NCBI GenBank assembly: GCA_008828725.1
Contig: MEHQ01003256.1
Coordinates: forward strand, 359,390 to 423,389
DNA: 64,000 bases
From: Saccharina japonica
Taxonomy: Eukaryota > Sar > Phaeophyceae > Laminariales > Laminariaceae
Direction of reading: 5' to 3'
Shown here one piece after another: positions 42,570-53,679 of this stretch. The first letter of the stretch is position 1; every line of letters begins with the position of its first letter. The translations under genes and the position numbers were made by a program. The notes under the pieces were generated by a model. That model did not search any database and had not been told where the DNA came from. It worked only from the letters and a program-made list of their open reading frames with translations.

Positions 42570-45404
42570 ATGACACGTCAGAAAACGTCACTATTTGTTT
42601 TTTGGAGACTCGTCTGGGCAGGTACAGGTGGTACAGGCGACACGCGCTGCCAGGTTATATTGCGCGTGGTAAGCACGGCACGGTGTCTTGTCAGCACTCG
42701 TACAGAGTCTCGGGGATAGTTGGGTACAGGGCCAAGATAAACACACTCTTGTTGTTTCGGCTGGGACTTGTTCTCCCTCTCCACCTTGCAGTAGCCCGGC
42801 TTGAGGAAAGGTAGAAGTACTACTGGGGTGGTATGGTCATACCACATTTATTCCGTAAGGCAACTTACTCTCGGGGTTAGCGGTGGTTGCTGTGCGGTTC
42901 AAAGCATCACATGCCGAGTGCGACGCTTCAGCCCACAACCACGTGCCAGGATAAAGCTCACGAGCCGGCATTCGGCCCGCCATTTTGGCCGTCTCGATCA
43001 AGCCTAGCGCGGGCTTGGCTACCCCCATTGGACTTGGGACTGTCGGCTGACGGTATTTCCTGGGTGATACCTTGTGATCTACACAGGTTTCCACCCCCCC
43101 TCCCCCGCGGAATTCACCACCCCCGTCCGATCGGATCATGACCACCTTTGAAGGAACATTGTCTGCACGAGTATCCGGGAGGAATTGCTCGACTAATTCC
43201 GTGGCGTCCGACTTGTGACGTATAAAACAAACCTACGTATACCATGAAAAATCGTCGCGCACGATGAGAGTGCAGCTTTTTCTGCCGAGACTGGTGCTAC
43301 GGTAGGGGGGGGTGGCCTGATTATCACTACCACGTTTACTCCACTTGGGCGAGTGGCTCTACAGTATGCCTAACTCGAATCTGGACGCAGGAATTTGGTG
43401 TTGCGGAGTAGCAAGCATACAATGGTGGTGAATATCTCGAAAACGTAAAGCGCTAAGACTTAATGACCGCGAAGAAATATGGTGGTCACTCGGCGGAGTG
43501 GCTTTCATCCGCTGAAAATAACGGACTTAAATTCGACCCCCCCTACCGTAGCACCAGTCCCGAGAGAATCTACCACCTTAGGTCCACTCAAATCCACAAA
43601 CACCCCCCCCAAGATTATTATCTGCTCGTGTGTGCATGGACTGCTCCATACCTTGGCGGAGACCCTTCGCCATGGAACACCCCCTGCACTCCAGTATCTC
43701 TCCCTCGAGGACGACCCCTTGCTGGTCCGCGGTCTTGCGGAGTAGTACCTCGTGGGAGTGTCCAGCCGCGCAGGGGTAGTCGTTGATGTCAATCGTGGAC
43801 CGATTGGGCATTTGCCCTGGGGCGAGTACAGCACAGGCATTTTCCTCACTACTGCTGTCGACCCGGTAGCCGTAAAGGCTGTACGGGGACCCACTCAACG
43901 GAAACACAATCGAACGCTCTGACTTGAGCCGGACTACAATCCTGAGGGGCGCCCTTCGAAAATGTGGCCGTGTTTGACGAGAGTGGGCAGGGAAAGTGGG
44001 TGGTAGCGGTGGCCTGGAACGTGCGCAACTTTAGTCAGCAGTACTTACACGAGACGGTTTCCGGATCGAAAGAAAAAGGGAATGCCACCGTATCCTTCGA
44101 TTGAGCGAGTTGAACCATAGACAATGCGTAATGTAAAGGTGCATTCTCTGAAGTTAATCATGCAATCTGCTGAGGGCATCATGTGAGTAGACGCTTTACT
44201 ATCATCGCAAATCCAGGCCTCGTATCCTACCTGCCAAGCTGATTCTCCTTCCTCCATTCCACCCAAGCCATCACTGCACTCGCCTGTCTCTTCGGCCTTG
44301 AAAGCTGAGGCCTGGGCCGTACCATTATAATCACCTCTCGCGCCAACCTCGCTCGCCACCGACCACACAGCCTCTTTTTTTCGGCGTGGGGCACACATCA
44401 GCAGCGTGCCCCAGTCCGTTGCATCCGCTGCACCGCTTCTCCCTGCAGTTTCCGATCATATGGCCCTTCTTGCCACATTTGAAGCACTTCCCTACGAAAG
44501 TACTAGTTTCGGTGGCCTTGGCGCTGCTGCCATCGCCACCGGCAGTCACGGCTGAGTCTCCATCGGACTCACCGCTGGGGTATGCAACCCTCTTTCCAGC
44601 CCTTATTGGCTGGTCTGGCTGACCCCGTTTTGGAAAACTTCGACAGGAAGCAATTTATTTCCCCGCGTCCCGTCGGCCCGAAACGAGGGATGTACATTAT
44701 TTGACTTTTTCGTGGCACGTGTCGCGACACGTGTCGTGACATGTCGCGACACGCCGCGACACGCCACGGACGTGCTGCGACATGTCGCGGCATGTCGCGA
44801 CAGCCCACGGCGTGTCGCGGCGAGTGTTGCGGGGAGTGTCGCGGCGAGTGTCGCCAACCCTAACCTAACCCTAACCCTAACCCTACGTGTCGCGGCTGGT
44901 CGCGACATGCCGCGGCATGTCGCGATACGTGCCACGAAAAAGTCAAAACATGTAGATCCGTGAGAGTATCTCGTACAGGAGTGGGTACTGCCCTTCGTGG
45001 GCTCTTCCCTACGGCAGCACTACCCTCGGTGCTGCCGGAGTCCGATTGATCAATGCATGCTCCAACAACACAAGCAGTGGTCTATCACACAGCAGTGTGT
45101 ACAGCAGTGGTTCCTGCCCCTGCTGGTCTCTCTCCTACAGCAACGCTGCCCTCAGTGACGCTGGACTCCGATCGGCCGTTGCCCCTCGTGAACTCAGCCA
45201 TCATGCTCCTCATGACATGCTGTTACAGCGCCAAGCAGCTGGTACGGCGTGCCAGCGCTACGAGGAGGATTATACGGCTCGAGATAGCTGTTCTGGTCAG
45301 TGTCACGCATCGGGTGTATTTGTATGGGGAGCGTAAGCTTTCATTGCGTAGCTCCTTCGGTCACATCCTATAGGGGCAGGAAATATCCCCGGTGTGGGAA
45401 CGCC
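42570..45404 (-). pseudogene. Ty1/copia remnant, copy 1 (gag, protease, integrase)
   Basis: Minus strand, in element order. Gag with two CCHC knuckles, CFKCGKKGHMIGNC and CSGCNGLGHAADVC (44,549-44,331). Protease region WICDDSKASTHMMPSA (44,260-44,045), where the usual D-S-G reads D-S-K. Pre-integrase domain HSHEVLLRKTADQQG to CRGCSMAKG (43,907-43,578). Integrase core start VFVDLSGP. Integrase RSDGGGEF with GVAKPALGLI (43,145-42,837), where the usual catalytic Glu of GVAE reads Lys. Integrase C-terminal part KPGYCKVERENKSQPKQQEC (42,847-42,578). Frames change between blocks, part of the integrase core is absent and no reverse transcriptase is seen. A TA-flanked MITE at 44,695-44,952 interrupts gag. 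Confidence 0.85.
44695..44952. mobile_element. TA-flanked MITE with internal telomere repeats
   Basis: Ends CATTATTTGACTTTTTCGTG and the inverted CACGAAAAAGTCAAAACATG, flanked by TA on both sides (44,693-44,694 and 44,953-44,954), as in Tc1/mariner elements. The interior is built of CGTGTCGCGACATG-like palindromes around four CCCTAA units (44,862-44,885, with one CCTAA variant). Other copies: 48,367-48,646 (with extra internal sequence), 45,645-45,864 (truncated) and the right half at 53,680-53,737. Non-coding. Confidence 0.85.
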
Positions 45405-45864
45405 GATCATATGGCCCTTCTTGCCACATTTGAAGCACTTCCATACGAAAGTACTAGTTTCGGTGGCCTTGGCGCTGCTGCCATCGCCACCGGCAGTCAC
45501 GGCTGAGTCTCCATCGGACTCACCGCTGGGGTATGCAACCCTCTTTCCAGCCCTTATTGGCTGGTCTGGCTGACCCCTTTTGGAAAACTTCGACAGGAAG
45601 CAATTTATTTCCCCGCGTCCCGTCGGCCCGAAACGAGGGATGTACATTATTTGACTTTTTCGTGGCACGTGCGCGACACGTGTCGTGACATGTCGCGACA
45701 CGCCGCGACACGCCACGGACGTGCTGCGACATGTCGCGGCATGTCGCGACAGCCCACGGCGTGTCGCGGCGAGTGTTGCGGGGAGTGTCGCGGCGAGTGT
45801 CGCCAACCCTAACCTAACCCTAACCCTAACCCTACGTGTCGCGGCTGGTCGCGACATGCCGCGG
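45405..45864 (-). pseudogene. Copia remnant, copy 2 fragment with rearranged gag
   Basis: Minus strand. The first zinc knuckle CFKCGKKGHMIG is fused directly to VPTPGIFPAPIGCDRRS, which in copy 4 lies upstream in gag, so the order is permuted at 45,404/45,405. It includes a truncated TA-flanked MITE that ends abruptly at 45,864 against integrase-region sequence (CACCCCCCCTCCCCCGCGG). Confidence 0.8.
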
Positions 45865-46668
45865 CCACCCCCCCTCCCCCGCGGAATTCACCACCCCCGT
45901 CCGATCGGATCATGACCACCTTTGAAGGAACATTGTCTGCACGAGTATCCGGGAGGAATTGCTCGACTAATTCCGTGGCGTCCGACTTGTGACGTATAAA
46001 ACAAACCTACGTATACCATGAAAAATCGTCGCGCACGATGAGAGTGCAGCTTTTTCTGCCGAGACTGGTGCTACGGTAGGGGGGGTGGCCTGATTATCAC
46101 TACCACGTTTACTCCACTCGGGCTAATGGCTCTGCAGTATGCCTAACTCGAATCTGGACGCAGGAATTTGGTGTTGCGGAGTAGCAAGCATACTATGGTG
46201 GTGAATATCTCGAAAACGTAAAGCGCTAAGACTTAATGACCGCGAAGAAATATGGTGGTCACTCGGCGGAGTGGCTTTCATCCGCTGAAAATAACGGACT
46301 TAAATTCGACCCCCCTACCGTAGCACCAGTCCCGAGAGAATCTACCACCTTAGGTCCACTCAAATCCGCAAACACCCCCCCCAAGATTATTATCTGCTCG
46401 TGTGTGCATGGACTGCTCCATACCTTGGCGGAGACCCTTCGCCATGGAACACCCCCTGCACTCCAGTATCTCTCCATCGAGGACGACCCCTTGCTGGTCC
46501 GCGGTCTTGCGGAGTAGTACCTCGTGGGAGTGTCCAGCCGCGCAGGGGTAGTCGTTGATGTCAATCGTGGACCGATTGGGCATTTGCCCTGGGGCGAGTA
46601 CAGCACAGGCATTTTCCTCACTACTGCTGTCGACCCGGTAGCCGTAAAGGCTGTACGGGGACCCACTC
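45865..46668 (-). pseudogene. Copia remnant, copy 3 fragment (integrase region)
   Basis: Corresponds to 43,087-43,893 of copy 1: integrase RSDGGGEF end through the pre-integrase HSHEVLLRKTADQQG block (46,350-46,583). It breaks off at 46,668, where GGGACCCACTC is joined to integrase sequence GATCAAGCCTAGCGCTGG of copy 4. Confidence 0.8.
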
Positions 46669-49320
46669 GATCAAGCCTAGCGCTGGCTTGGCTACCCCCA
46701 TTGGATTTGGGACTGTCGGCTGACGGTATTTCCTGGGTGATACCTTGTGATCTACACAGGTTTCCACCCCCCCTCCCCCGCGGAATTCACCACCCCCGTC
46801 CGATCGGACCATGACCACCTTTGAAGGAACATTGTCTGCACGAGTATCCGGGAGGAATTGCTCGACTAATTCCGTGGCGTCCGACTTGTGACGTATAAAA
46901 CAAACCTACGTATACCATGAAAAATCGTCGCGCACGATGAGAGTGTACCTTTTTCTGCCGAGACTGGTGCTACGGTAGGGGGGGGTGGCCTGATTATCAC
47001 TACCACGTTTACTCCACTTGGGCGAGTGGCTCTACAGTATGCCTAACTCGAATCTGGACGCAGGAATTTGGTGTTGCGGAGTAGCAAGCATACCATGGTG
47101 GTGAATATCTCGAAAACGTAAAGCGCTAAGACTTAATGACCGCGAAGAAATATGGTGGTCACTCGGCGGAGTGGCTTTCATCCGCTGAAAATAACGGACT
47201 TAAATTCGACCCCCCCTACCGTAGCACCAGTCCCGAGAGAATCTACCACCTTAGGTCCACTCAAATCCACAAACACCCCCCCCAAGATTATAATCTGCTC
47301 GTGTGTGCATGGACTGCTCCATACCTTGGCGGAGACCCTTCGCCATGGAACACCCCCTGAACTCCAGTATCTCTCCCTCGAGGACGACCCCTTGCTGGTC
47401 CGCGGTCTTGCGGAGTAGTACCTCGTGGGAGTGTCCAGCCGCGCAGGGGTAGTCGTTGATGTCAATCGTGGACCGATTGGGCATTTGCCCTGGGGCGAGT
47501 ACAGCACAGGCATTTTCCTCACTACTGCTGTCGACCCGGTAGCCGTAAAGGCTGTACGGGGACCCACTCAACGGAAACACAATCGAACGCTCTGACTTGA
47601 GCCGGACTACAATCCTGAGGGGCGCCCTTCGAAATGTGGCCGTGTTTGACGAGAGTGGGCAGGGAAAGTGGGTGGTAGCGGTGGCCTGGAACGTGCGCAA
47701 CTTTAGTCAGCAGTACTTACACGAGACGGTTTCCGGATCGAAAGAAAAAGGGAATGCCACCGTATCCTTCGATTGAGCGAGTTGAACCATAGACAATGCG
47801 TAATGTAAAGGTGCATTCTCTGAAGTTAATCATGCCATCTGCTGAGGGCATCATGTGAGTAGACGCTTTACTATCATCGCAAATCCAGGCCTCGTATCCT
47901 ACCTGCCAAGCTGATTCTCCTTCCTCCATTCCACCCAAGCCATCACTGCACTCGCCTGTCTCTTCCGCCTTGAAAGCTGAGGCCTGGGCCGTACCATTAT
48001 AATCACCTCTCGCGCCAACCTCGCTCGCCACCGACCGCACAGCCTCTTTTTTTCGGCGTGGGGCACACATCAGCAGCGTGCCCCAGTCCGTTGCATCCGC
48101 TGCACCGCTTCTCCCTGCAGTTTCCGATCATATGGCCCTTCTTGCCACATTTGAAGCACTTCCCTACGAAAGTACTAGTTTCGGTGGCCTTGGCGCTGCT
48201 GCCATCGCCACCGGCAGTCACGGCTGAGTCTCCATCGGACTCACCGCTGGGGTATGCAACCCTCTTTCCAGCCCTTATTGGCTGGTCTGGCTGACCCCGT
48301 TTTGGAAAACTTCGACAGGAAGCAATTTATTTCCCCGCGTCCCGTCGGCCCGAAACGAGGGATGTACATTATTTGACTTTTTCGTGGCACGTGCCGCGAC
48401 ACGTGTCGTGACATGTCGCGACACGCCGCGACACGCCACGGACGTGCCGCAACATATCGCGACATGTCGCGACAGCCCACGGCGTGTCGCGGCGAGTGTT
48501 GCGGGGAGTGTCGCGGCGAGTGTCGCCAACCCTAACCTAACCCTAACCCTAACCCTACGTGTCGCGGCTGGTCGCGACATGCCGCGGCAGCGTCCGTGAC
48601 ATGTCGCGGCATGTCGCGACACGTGCCACGAAAAAGTCAAATAATGTAGATCCGTGAGAGTATCTCGTACAGGAGTGGGTACTGCCCTTCGTGGGCTCTT
48701 CCCTACGGCAGCGCTACCCTCGGTGCTGCCGGAGTCCGATTGGTCAAAGCATGCTCCAACAACACAAGCAGTGGTTTATGACACAGCAGTGTGTACAGCA
48801 GTGGTTCCTGCCCCTGCTGGTCTCTCTCCTACAGCAACGCTGCCCAGTGACGCTGGACTCCGATCGGCCGTTGCCCCTCGTGAACTCGGCCATCATACTC
48901 CTCATGGCATGCTGTTACAGCGCCGAGGAGCTGGTACGGCGTGCCAGCGCTACGAAGAGGATTATACGGCTCGAGATAGCTGTTCTGGTCAGTGTCACGC
49001 ATCGGGTGTATTTGTATGGGGAGCGTAAGCTTTCATTGCGTACGGTACGTAGCTCCTTCGGTCACATCCTATAGGGGCAGGAAATATCCCCGGTGTGGGA
49101 ACACCTTCAGACTTGGGTAAAAACCAGTAACAAGTCCGTGGGAGAGCTTTACCTGGCTTTATCACTGCACCATTGCCGCTCGCCGCTCGCTGCTCCAGCT
49201 CCAGCTGAACCTCTTGTCTCAGCTGGTGAATCTCAGTTTTGAAATGTTCTTGCTCCTCCTGAGCTGAGACTTTGAAAGACATCCGTGACTTCCTCTTGAT
49301 AACTCTTGATCTCTAGTTTG
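46669..49320 (-). pseudogene. Copia remnant, copy 4 (longest gag)
   Basis: Minus strand. Gag N-terminal coiled-coil-like segment SFKVSAQEEQEHFKTEIHQL then RQEVQLELEQRAAS (49,282-49,150), more gag (GVPTPGIFPAPIGCDRRS), a MITE insertion (48,367-48,646), two CCHC knuckles (48,221-48,003), protease-like WICDDSKAS (47,930-47,717), pre-integrase (47,700-47,251) and integrase RSDGGGEF with GVAKPALGLI (46,818-46,670). An A7 run at the gag/protease boundary accompanies a frame change. Nearly identical to copy 1 where they overlap. Confidence 0.85.
48367..48646. mobile_element. TA-flanked MITE, copy in copia copy 4
   Basis: Same ends and TA flanks as 44,695-44,952. It differs by an extra segment (GCGTCCGTGACATGTCGCGG) between two CGCGGCA motifs at about 48,596. 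That segment is exactly where the ~5-kb tandem duplication begins. Confidence 0.85.
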
Positions 49321-49329
49321 TTCGTAGTT

Positions 49330-49530
49330 GCCAAGTCTGGATGCCTTGACCGCCCCGCGGTCAGATGGTATGATTTAAGGTCGTCGTGTTAGATAACAGG
49401 ACGAGAGCGAGAAAGAGAGAGATAGAAAGCGGAGCGGAGTGCTCAGGTTCCCCTCCCGCACGATGCGAAATTCCATACTAACGCCTGCGAATATATACGC
49501 AACCCCGGCAACCCTCTACAACTTTTGTAA
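49330..49530 (+). pseudogene. Degraded plus-strand relative of the unknown exon at 50.5 kb
   Basis: AAGTCTGGATGCCTTGACCG, CCCCGCGGTCAGATGG and AACCCTCTACAAC align with the minus-strand exon at 50,470-50,667 (CAGTCTGGATGCCCTGACCA, CCCCGCAGTCGGAGG, ACCCTCTACAATAG) but the frame hits a stop (SSC then TAG). U1 therefore contains an inverted pair of this exon, one worn. Confidence 0.45.
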
Positions 49531-49631
49531 CCGTCGCTTCTGTAAACCATTCAAACGAACAGCTGCATGTATGCGTGATGCGAGCACGAATTGTTAGGTC
49601 GCCAACCCACGATATTTTGGGGAACATGGGT

Positions 49632-50178
49632 ATGCCGGTCGCTCCGGTGGTCTAACTGGTAGCCACGAAGCCTGTAGGCCCGGATGTCGAGGGTTCGATT
49701 CTCCCCATGGTGGTTTTTATTCTCAAATGACACCGTCTGTCGAGATAGCGTGGGTAAGCAAAATTCGACGAGAGTTGACGAGGGAAGAAAGTGCTGAAAT
49801 CTTCTCGCGAGAAAAATTCAAGGCAAGAACCGTAGTGGGGGAGGAGGGAGAGGAGCCTACTTTGTGACCCCGGACCTGAGTTACGACTAGGGAGGGAGAA
49901 AGACGGAAGTGCGAAGATAATGAGTTACGACTAGGGAGGGAGAAAGACGGAAGTGCGAAGATAATTAATCATTCATTATCTTCTCACTTCCGTCGTTCTC
50001 CCTCCCTAGTCGTAACTCAGATCCGGGGTCACAAAGTAGGCTCCTCTCCCTCCTGATTCATTATCTTCGCACTTCCGTCTTTCTCCCTCCCTAGTCGTAA
50101 CTCAGATCCGGGGTCACAAAGTAGGCTCCTCTCCCTCCTCCCCCACTACGGTTCTGTGGGATGGACAAAAAAAACAAA
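49632..50178 (+). mobile_element. SINE insertion with 6-bp target duplication, absent from U2
   Basis: A subfamily B SINE (head GGTCGCTCCGGTGGTCTAAC and GGGTTCGATTCTCCCC; standard body) with two extra partial body copies folded back inside its 3' half (49,968-50,155), ending in poly-A. ATGGGT flanks both sides (49,626-49,631 and 50,179-50,184); U2 has a single ATGGGT at 54,722-54,727. The SINE therefore inserted after U1 and U2 diverged, or is polymorphic. Confidence 0.92.
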
Positions 50179-50469
50179 ATGGGTGAGTACGGTGCGGTAC
50201 CACTTAGCATTCCATTTTATGGCCACGGTGATCGTTTGGATTTCGATCCTTATTTGAATTGCAATGGTTTGGACTACGTACGACGTAAATTAATTATACA
50301 GGGGATTTTGACCCGGTAACCGAGTTTTCTCCTGCGACAACCTGCGATACTGTCGTTGGCTGTTCTTACGTAGGTCCTAGCTGGGCTTGAGTGTCCCTGC
50401 GGTATCATCACTGCTGTGAAGAGTCAGGTAGGTTGTTTGTTTGAATCGTTCCAGCAGTGATACTTACCT

Positions 50470-50667
50470 ATTGTAGAGGGTCGCATACACCTTCGCAGCC
50501 ATCCTCATAAATGTTTGGCGCAAAGTGGGAGCATCGAAGGCTCCATTCTTTGTCATTCTGCCCTCTAATACAACGACTTTAAACAAATCTCCTCCGACTG
50601 CGGGGTGGTCAGGGCATCCAGACTGGTAAACTGCGGACAGTATTCGCCTACCATATCCCGCCAGCAC
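50470..50667 (-). CDS. Exon of unknown gene (U1)
   Basis: Minus strand. The open frame AGYGRRILSAVYQSGCPDHP and AVGGDLFKVVVLEGRMTKNG, then FDAPTLRQTFMRMAAKVYAT, ends at a consensus donor (CTCTACAATAG then GTAAGTATC). An acceptor may lie at ACTGTCCGCAG just before TTTACCAG. Ordinary protein composition. The U2 copy is cut at the N (55,424), and a worn inverted relative lies at 49,330. No family recognised; partner exons not found. Confidence 0.4.
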
Positions 50668-51108
50668 CCGTCACCTTGTTTAACGCTATAGCATGTAACG
50701 TCTCACCGCGCGTGGGTGGGTCGCGAAGGTGTCAGATGGTCGGCGGGTCAGGCGGACCCTGCACGGTTGCGGTTGATCCACAAGATCAGGTGATGTCCGT
50801 GGGGGAGGCATAATCACGTCTTATGTAAAACGCGCGACCGCGAACCAACTGTGTTGGCGGATGTTGTCGAGGATACTGCTGTACCGCGCGGGTAGTCAAG
50901 GTCGTTTTGGAGGGCTGCTCTCGGTGGTTCTTGGAACAGCGGCGGGGCTGCCCGACGATACTGTTATCGGGTAGGAGATTAGCTCAGCAAGTCACTAGCA
51001 GGTACGGCGGCAGAAGTGACAATGGACATCGGGGACTGGAAGACGGAACAAGCAGCTCGGCATATAGTGGTCATGTAGTGTAATGCATCTCATGGGACCG
51101 ATACACGA

Positions 51109-51318
51109 ATGCCCGACGGTACTTTTGAGCGGAAGCGCCACAGTGACTACGTGACAGCGGTCCGTTTACCTGCGCCCACGGCCTTTCGAAAAGACTGCAC
51201 TACTACTGTACGTGCACACCGCGGCATGTTTGAGGTACAGCAGGAAAAACGAGAGCCAATGAAATGGAATCAGCGATGTACAAAGGTGGTTGTAAGAGTT
51301 TGGGTTCCCAATGAATGA
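51109..51318 (+). CDS. Small ORF or exon of unknown function (U1)
   Basis: ATG frame of 69 residues, MPDGTFERKRHSDYVTAVRL then PAPTAFRKDC. In U2 (ATG at 56,009) a 5-bp loss in CTACTACTGTACGTGC shifts the frame after about 30 codons. A GTACGT that could serve as a donor is present only in U1. It may be the first part of the gene whose later exon is at 52,247. Confidence 0.25.
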   Translation: MPDGTFERKRHSDYVTAVRLPAPTAFRKDCTTTVRAHRGMFEVQQEKREPMKWNQRCTKVVVRVWVPNE

Positions 51319-52214
51319 GTCGTTGGATGAGTTGCACCCCAGATAGATACATTTGCTTTGAACGAATCAAGCGCCAGATAATGCAGGTTGTGGGAGAAAA
51401 TACGGAACATCCCACTCACCCACCCACCTGGTGGTAACAGTACAGTAGCTTTTGAGTTTACAGCCGTTACGGACGGGGAGATACTCTGTGAACCTGTCGC
51501 ATTAATCCCGAGCTCTGTGCGGCAGTATATCCCAGGCAGAGGTCACCCATGGGGACAGGAGGCCCCATCTAGTCCACACGCTTGCTTTCATTGATCGGCG
51601 AAAACACGGAATAACACGATGTTCCTACTGTAAAAGTGAAACTATTCGGTAATCCACGGCGGTTGAAAAAAGCGATGCAAAACCACGAAACGAAAGTTGA
51701 AATCAAGATTTAGGAAGCTCACTTCCAAGTGAATGTTTGCGTGCACACTTTTGAGTGAGCTTTCGAAAACTTCTTAGACAATTCCAGTGCCGCCGGCTGA
51801 GACCTATCTACAGTACCCACCCCCACACTATGGCATTCACGAGAGCATAGCCGTCGACAGTGGTGGCGCTCCGGTATTAATCGGGAGTAATTGACCACAT
51901 GTGCCGCCCAGGACGCGCCGACCATCAAGCTCCATCATAGAGCTGATGAGACGAATCCTCCGTCGCAGTAGTTGTTGTGGTATCTGCTATGTACGACCAG
52001 TGCTCGCACACCGTCGAGCTCTATCATAGGACTGATACGGCGAGTGCCCCGTCGTAATAGTACCTGTGTTGTCTGCTATACATGTACGACGAGTACTCCA
52101 CATATACCACCCAGCACGCGCCGGCGCTCGCACACCGTCGAGCTCTGTCATTCGTAAAGCCGACGAGAAGTAGTAGTTGTCCTTTGGTGGAGTTCAGCCG
52201 TACAAGTACATTGT
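51319..52214. other. Presumed intron or intergenic sequence of U1
   Basis: Contains two related phrases, CACCGTCGAGCTCTATCATA and CACCGTCGAGCTCTGTCATT, with CATCAAGCTCCATCATAGAG as a third relative: a short degenerate direct repeat of about 90-100 bp. No supported exon. Confidence 0.4.
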
Positions 52215-52457
52215 GTGCGGATCGGCGCCCTAGGAAGCAGAGAAGCGCTCCATGGCAAGATGGCAAGTCGTTCCCTATACCTGGCGATGTTGCATGATGG
52301 TGTATCGTATTCTCTTAGGTTCGACAAACCAATTGATAACGAAGTTACGTTACGATTCGACGATATAGAGGTTATGCCGGCGTGGGATCTGGGATTGAAA
52401 TGCTGGCCATCGACCATCAACACCGACGCCTCGCACGTATGGTGGTTGGGACCACGA
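52215..52457 (+). CDS. Exon of unknown gene (U1)
   Basis: Open from at least 52,215; the core frame from ATG 52,260 reads MASRSLYLAMLHDGVSYSLR, FDKPIDNEVTLRFDDIEVMP and AWDLGLKCWPSTINTDASHV, ending GPR at a consensus donor (CCACGA then GTGAGTATG). Beta-rich, Trp-containing sequence with normal composition. The U2 copy 57,112-57,354 has the same frame and donor. No domain is recognised. Confidence 0.4.
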
Positions 52458-52689
52458 GTGAGTATGCTCCGGTGCCGTGATACGTGGTGACCACTACTGA
52501 CTGCCGGTAGCACTCGTACCGACTGCCGGTGACACTCGTACACCACCACACGATAGCATCCACGAGCCGTTGACACCGGTATCTGGCCCTCTTACAGTTG
52601 GGACCATGAGTATGTGACTCCACGGCTCGTCGAGCATCATTTAACATCGCAATCAGCAGCAGCACACACAGGAGTCGTACGAGTTACTG

Positions 52690-53679
52690 TAGTACGTGTG
52701 ACGTTTTCACCTCGTGCACCACGTGATACGACTGTCCGCCATTACTGTGTGCGTTTTGGTTTGGTGCTACTCGTGAGGCATGCTGATTGTGGGCATATCT
52801 GATATTATAGTGTATGGATACGTGTGGTCCACCTTTCCCTCAGAGCTGCTGTAACAGCAAGCAGCTGCATCGGCGGGTGTACCCACGGCTGTGTTGAATG
52901 TATACATATTGGATTTTCTGAAGTAATTCGTACCAGGGCATGTGGCGTCCACCTTTCGCTCAGAGCTACAGTAGTAGTGCGGCAGCGGAATCGACCGATA
53001 TATCTACGGCTCGGCGAGCGCGCCCACGGAATGCAGCAGCAGCAGTGCAACAACAGATTCCTTCCTGTCGTTCGACGAAAACACCACTCTTAGGAAGCAG
53101 CCAGGGGCCCCTCTCCCCCCCCCTGGCCATCTTGTAGTAGATAAATGCTGACAAGACGTATGAGTATATGCTGGGTCCAGTAATTGAGATGGGCGCGACA
53201 CTTCGCTTCACACGGCTAAAGTTATACGTGTCGCTTGCCCGTGGTACCGTACTACTGGCATCGATGAACTCCTAGCCGCCACTCCAACTGCGCCCAACCA
53301 AGGTGGGCCGCGGAAGAGGCGCACTCAAAACGGGTTCATTGGCGGTCTGTCCTTGTAAACATTCTTCGTTCGATATCTGTGGGCAGATGCAACAACGCGC
53401 GGCGTTCATCAGCGCATTGTTAATGTTGTGGGACGGATCTCTTTCCAGGACGAAATACGCCCCGACAGGCGCTCCGGAGCCTTCGTACCGAATACAGAAG
53501 TCAAGCCAGTCGAGTCGTCAGTACGCTGTTGTCGCGTTGGGTTCTCGTTGCCGTTGCACGCACAAACATAGGAGAAGTAAGCAAGATTATCGACGAGAGA
53601 AACTATGTTAAATTTCCGTTTTCACTATTTGACTTCAAACATAGACTATACTTACAAAGCATTTGCCTTGCTTGACTCA
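52690..53679 (-). repeat. Partial third copy of the inverted-duplication 3' flank
   Basis: Same sequence as 57,587-58,573 (U2), hence the reverse complement of 40,150-41,090 (left arm). It ends at the tandem-duplication joint just past the sulfotransferase terminal-exon boundary, so U1 carries the gene's 3' flank but not its exons. Confidence 0.85.

Larger units (their letters stand above)
48594..53679 (+). repeat. Tandem duplication unit U1 (~5.1 kb)
   Basis: Starts within the MITE at GCGTCCGTGACATG and ends at CCTTGCTTGACTCA. The same start follows immediately at 53,680. Between 51,400 and 53,630 it is offset from U2 by a constant 4,897 bp with almost no differences. U1 alone has the SINE at 49,632-50,178. 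U1 and U2 also differ in an inner replacement (50,290-50,525 versus 54,830-55,424). Confidence 0.9.

Noticed and set aside
44603..44963. Arg/Thr-rich ORFs over the CGACATG palindromes
   Set aside because: Non-coding MITE interior; both strands give repetitive peptides and the telomere hexamers are translated in frame.
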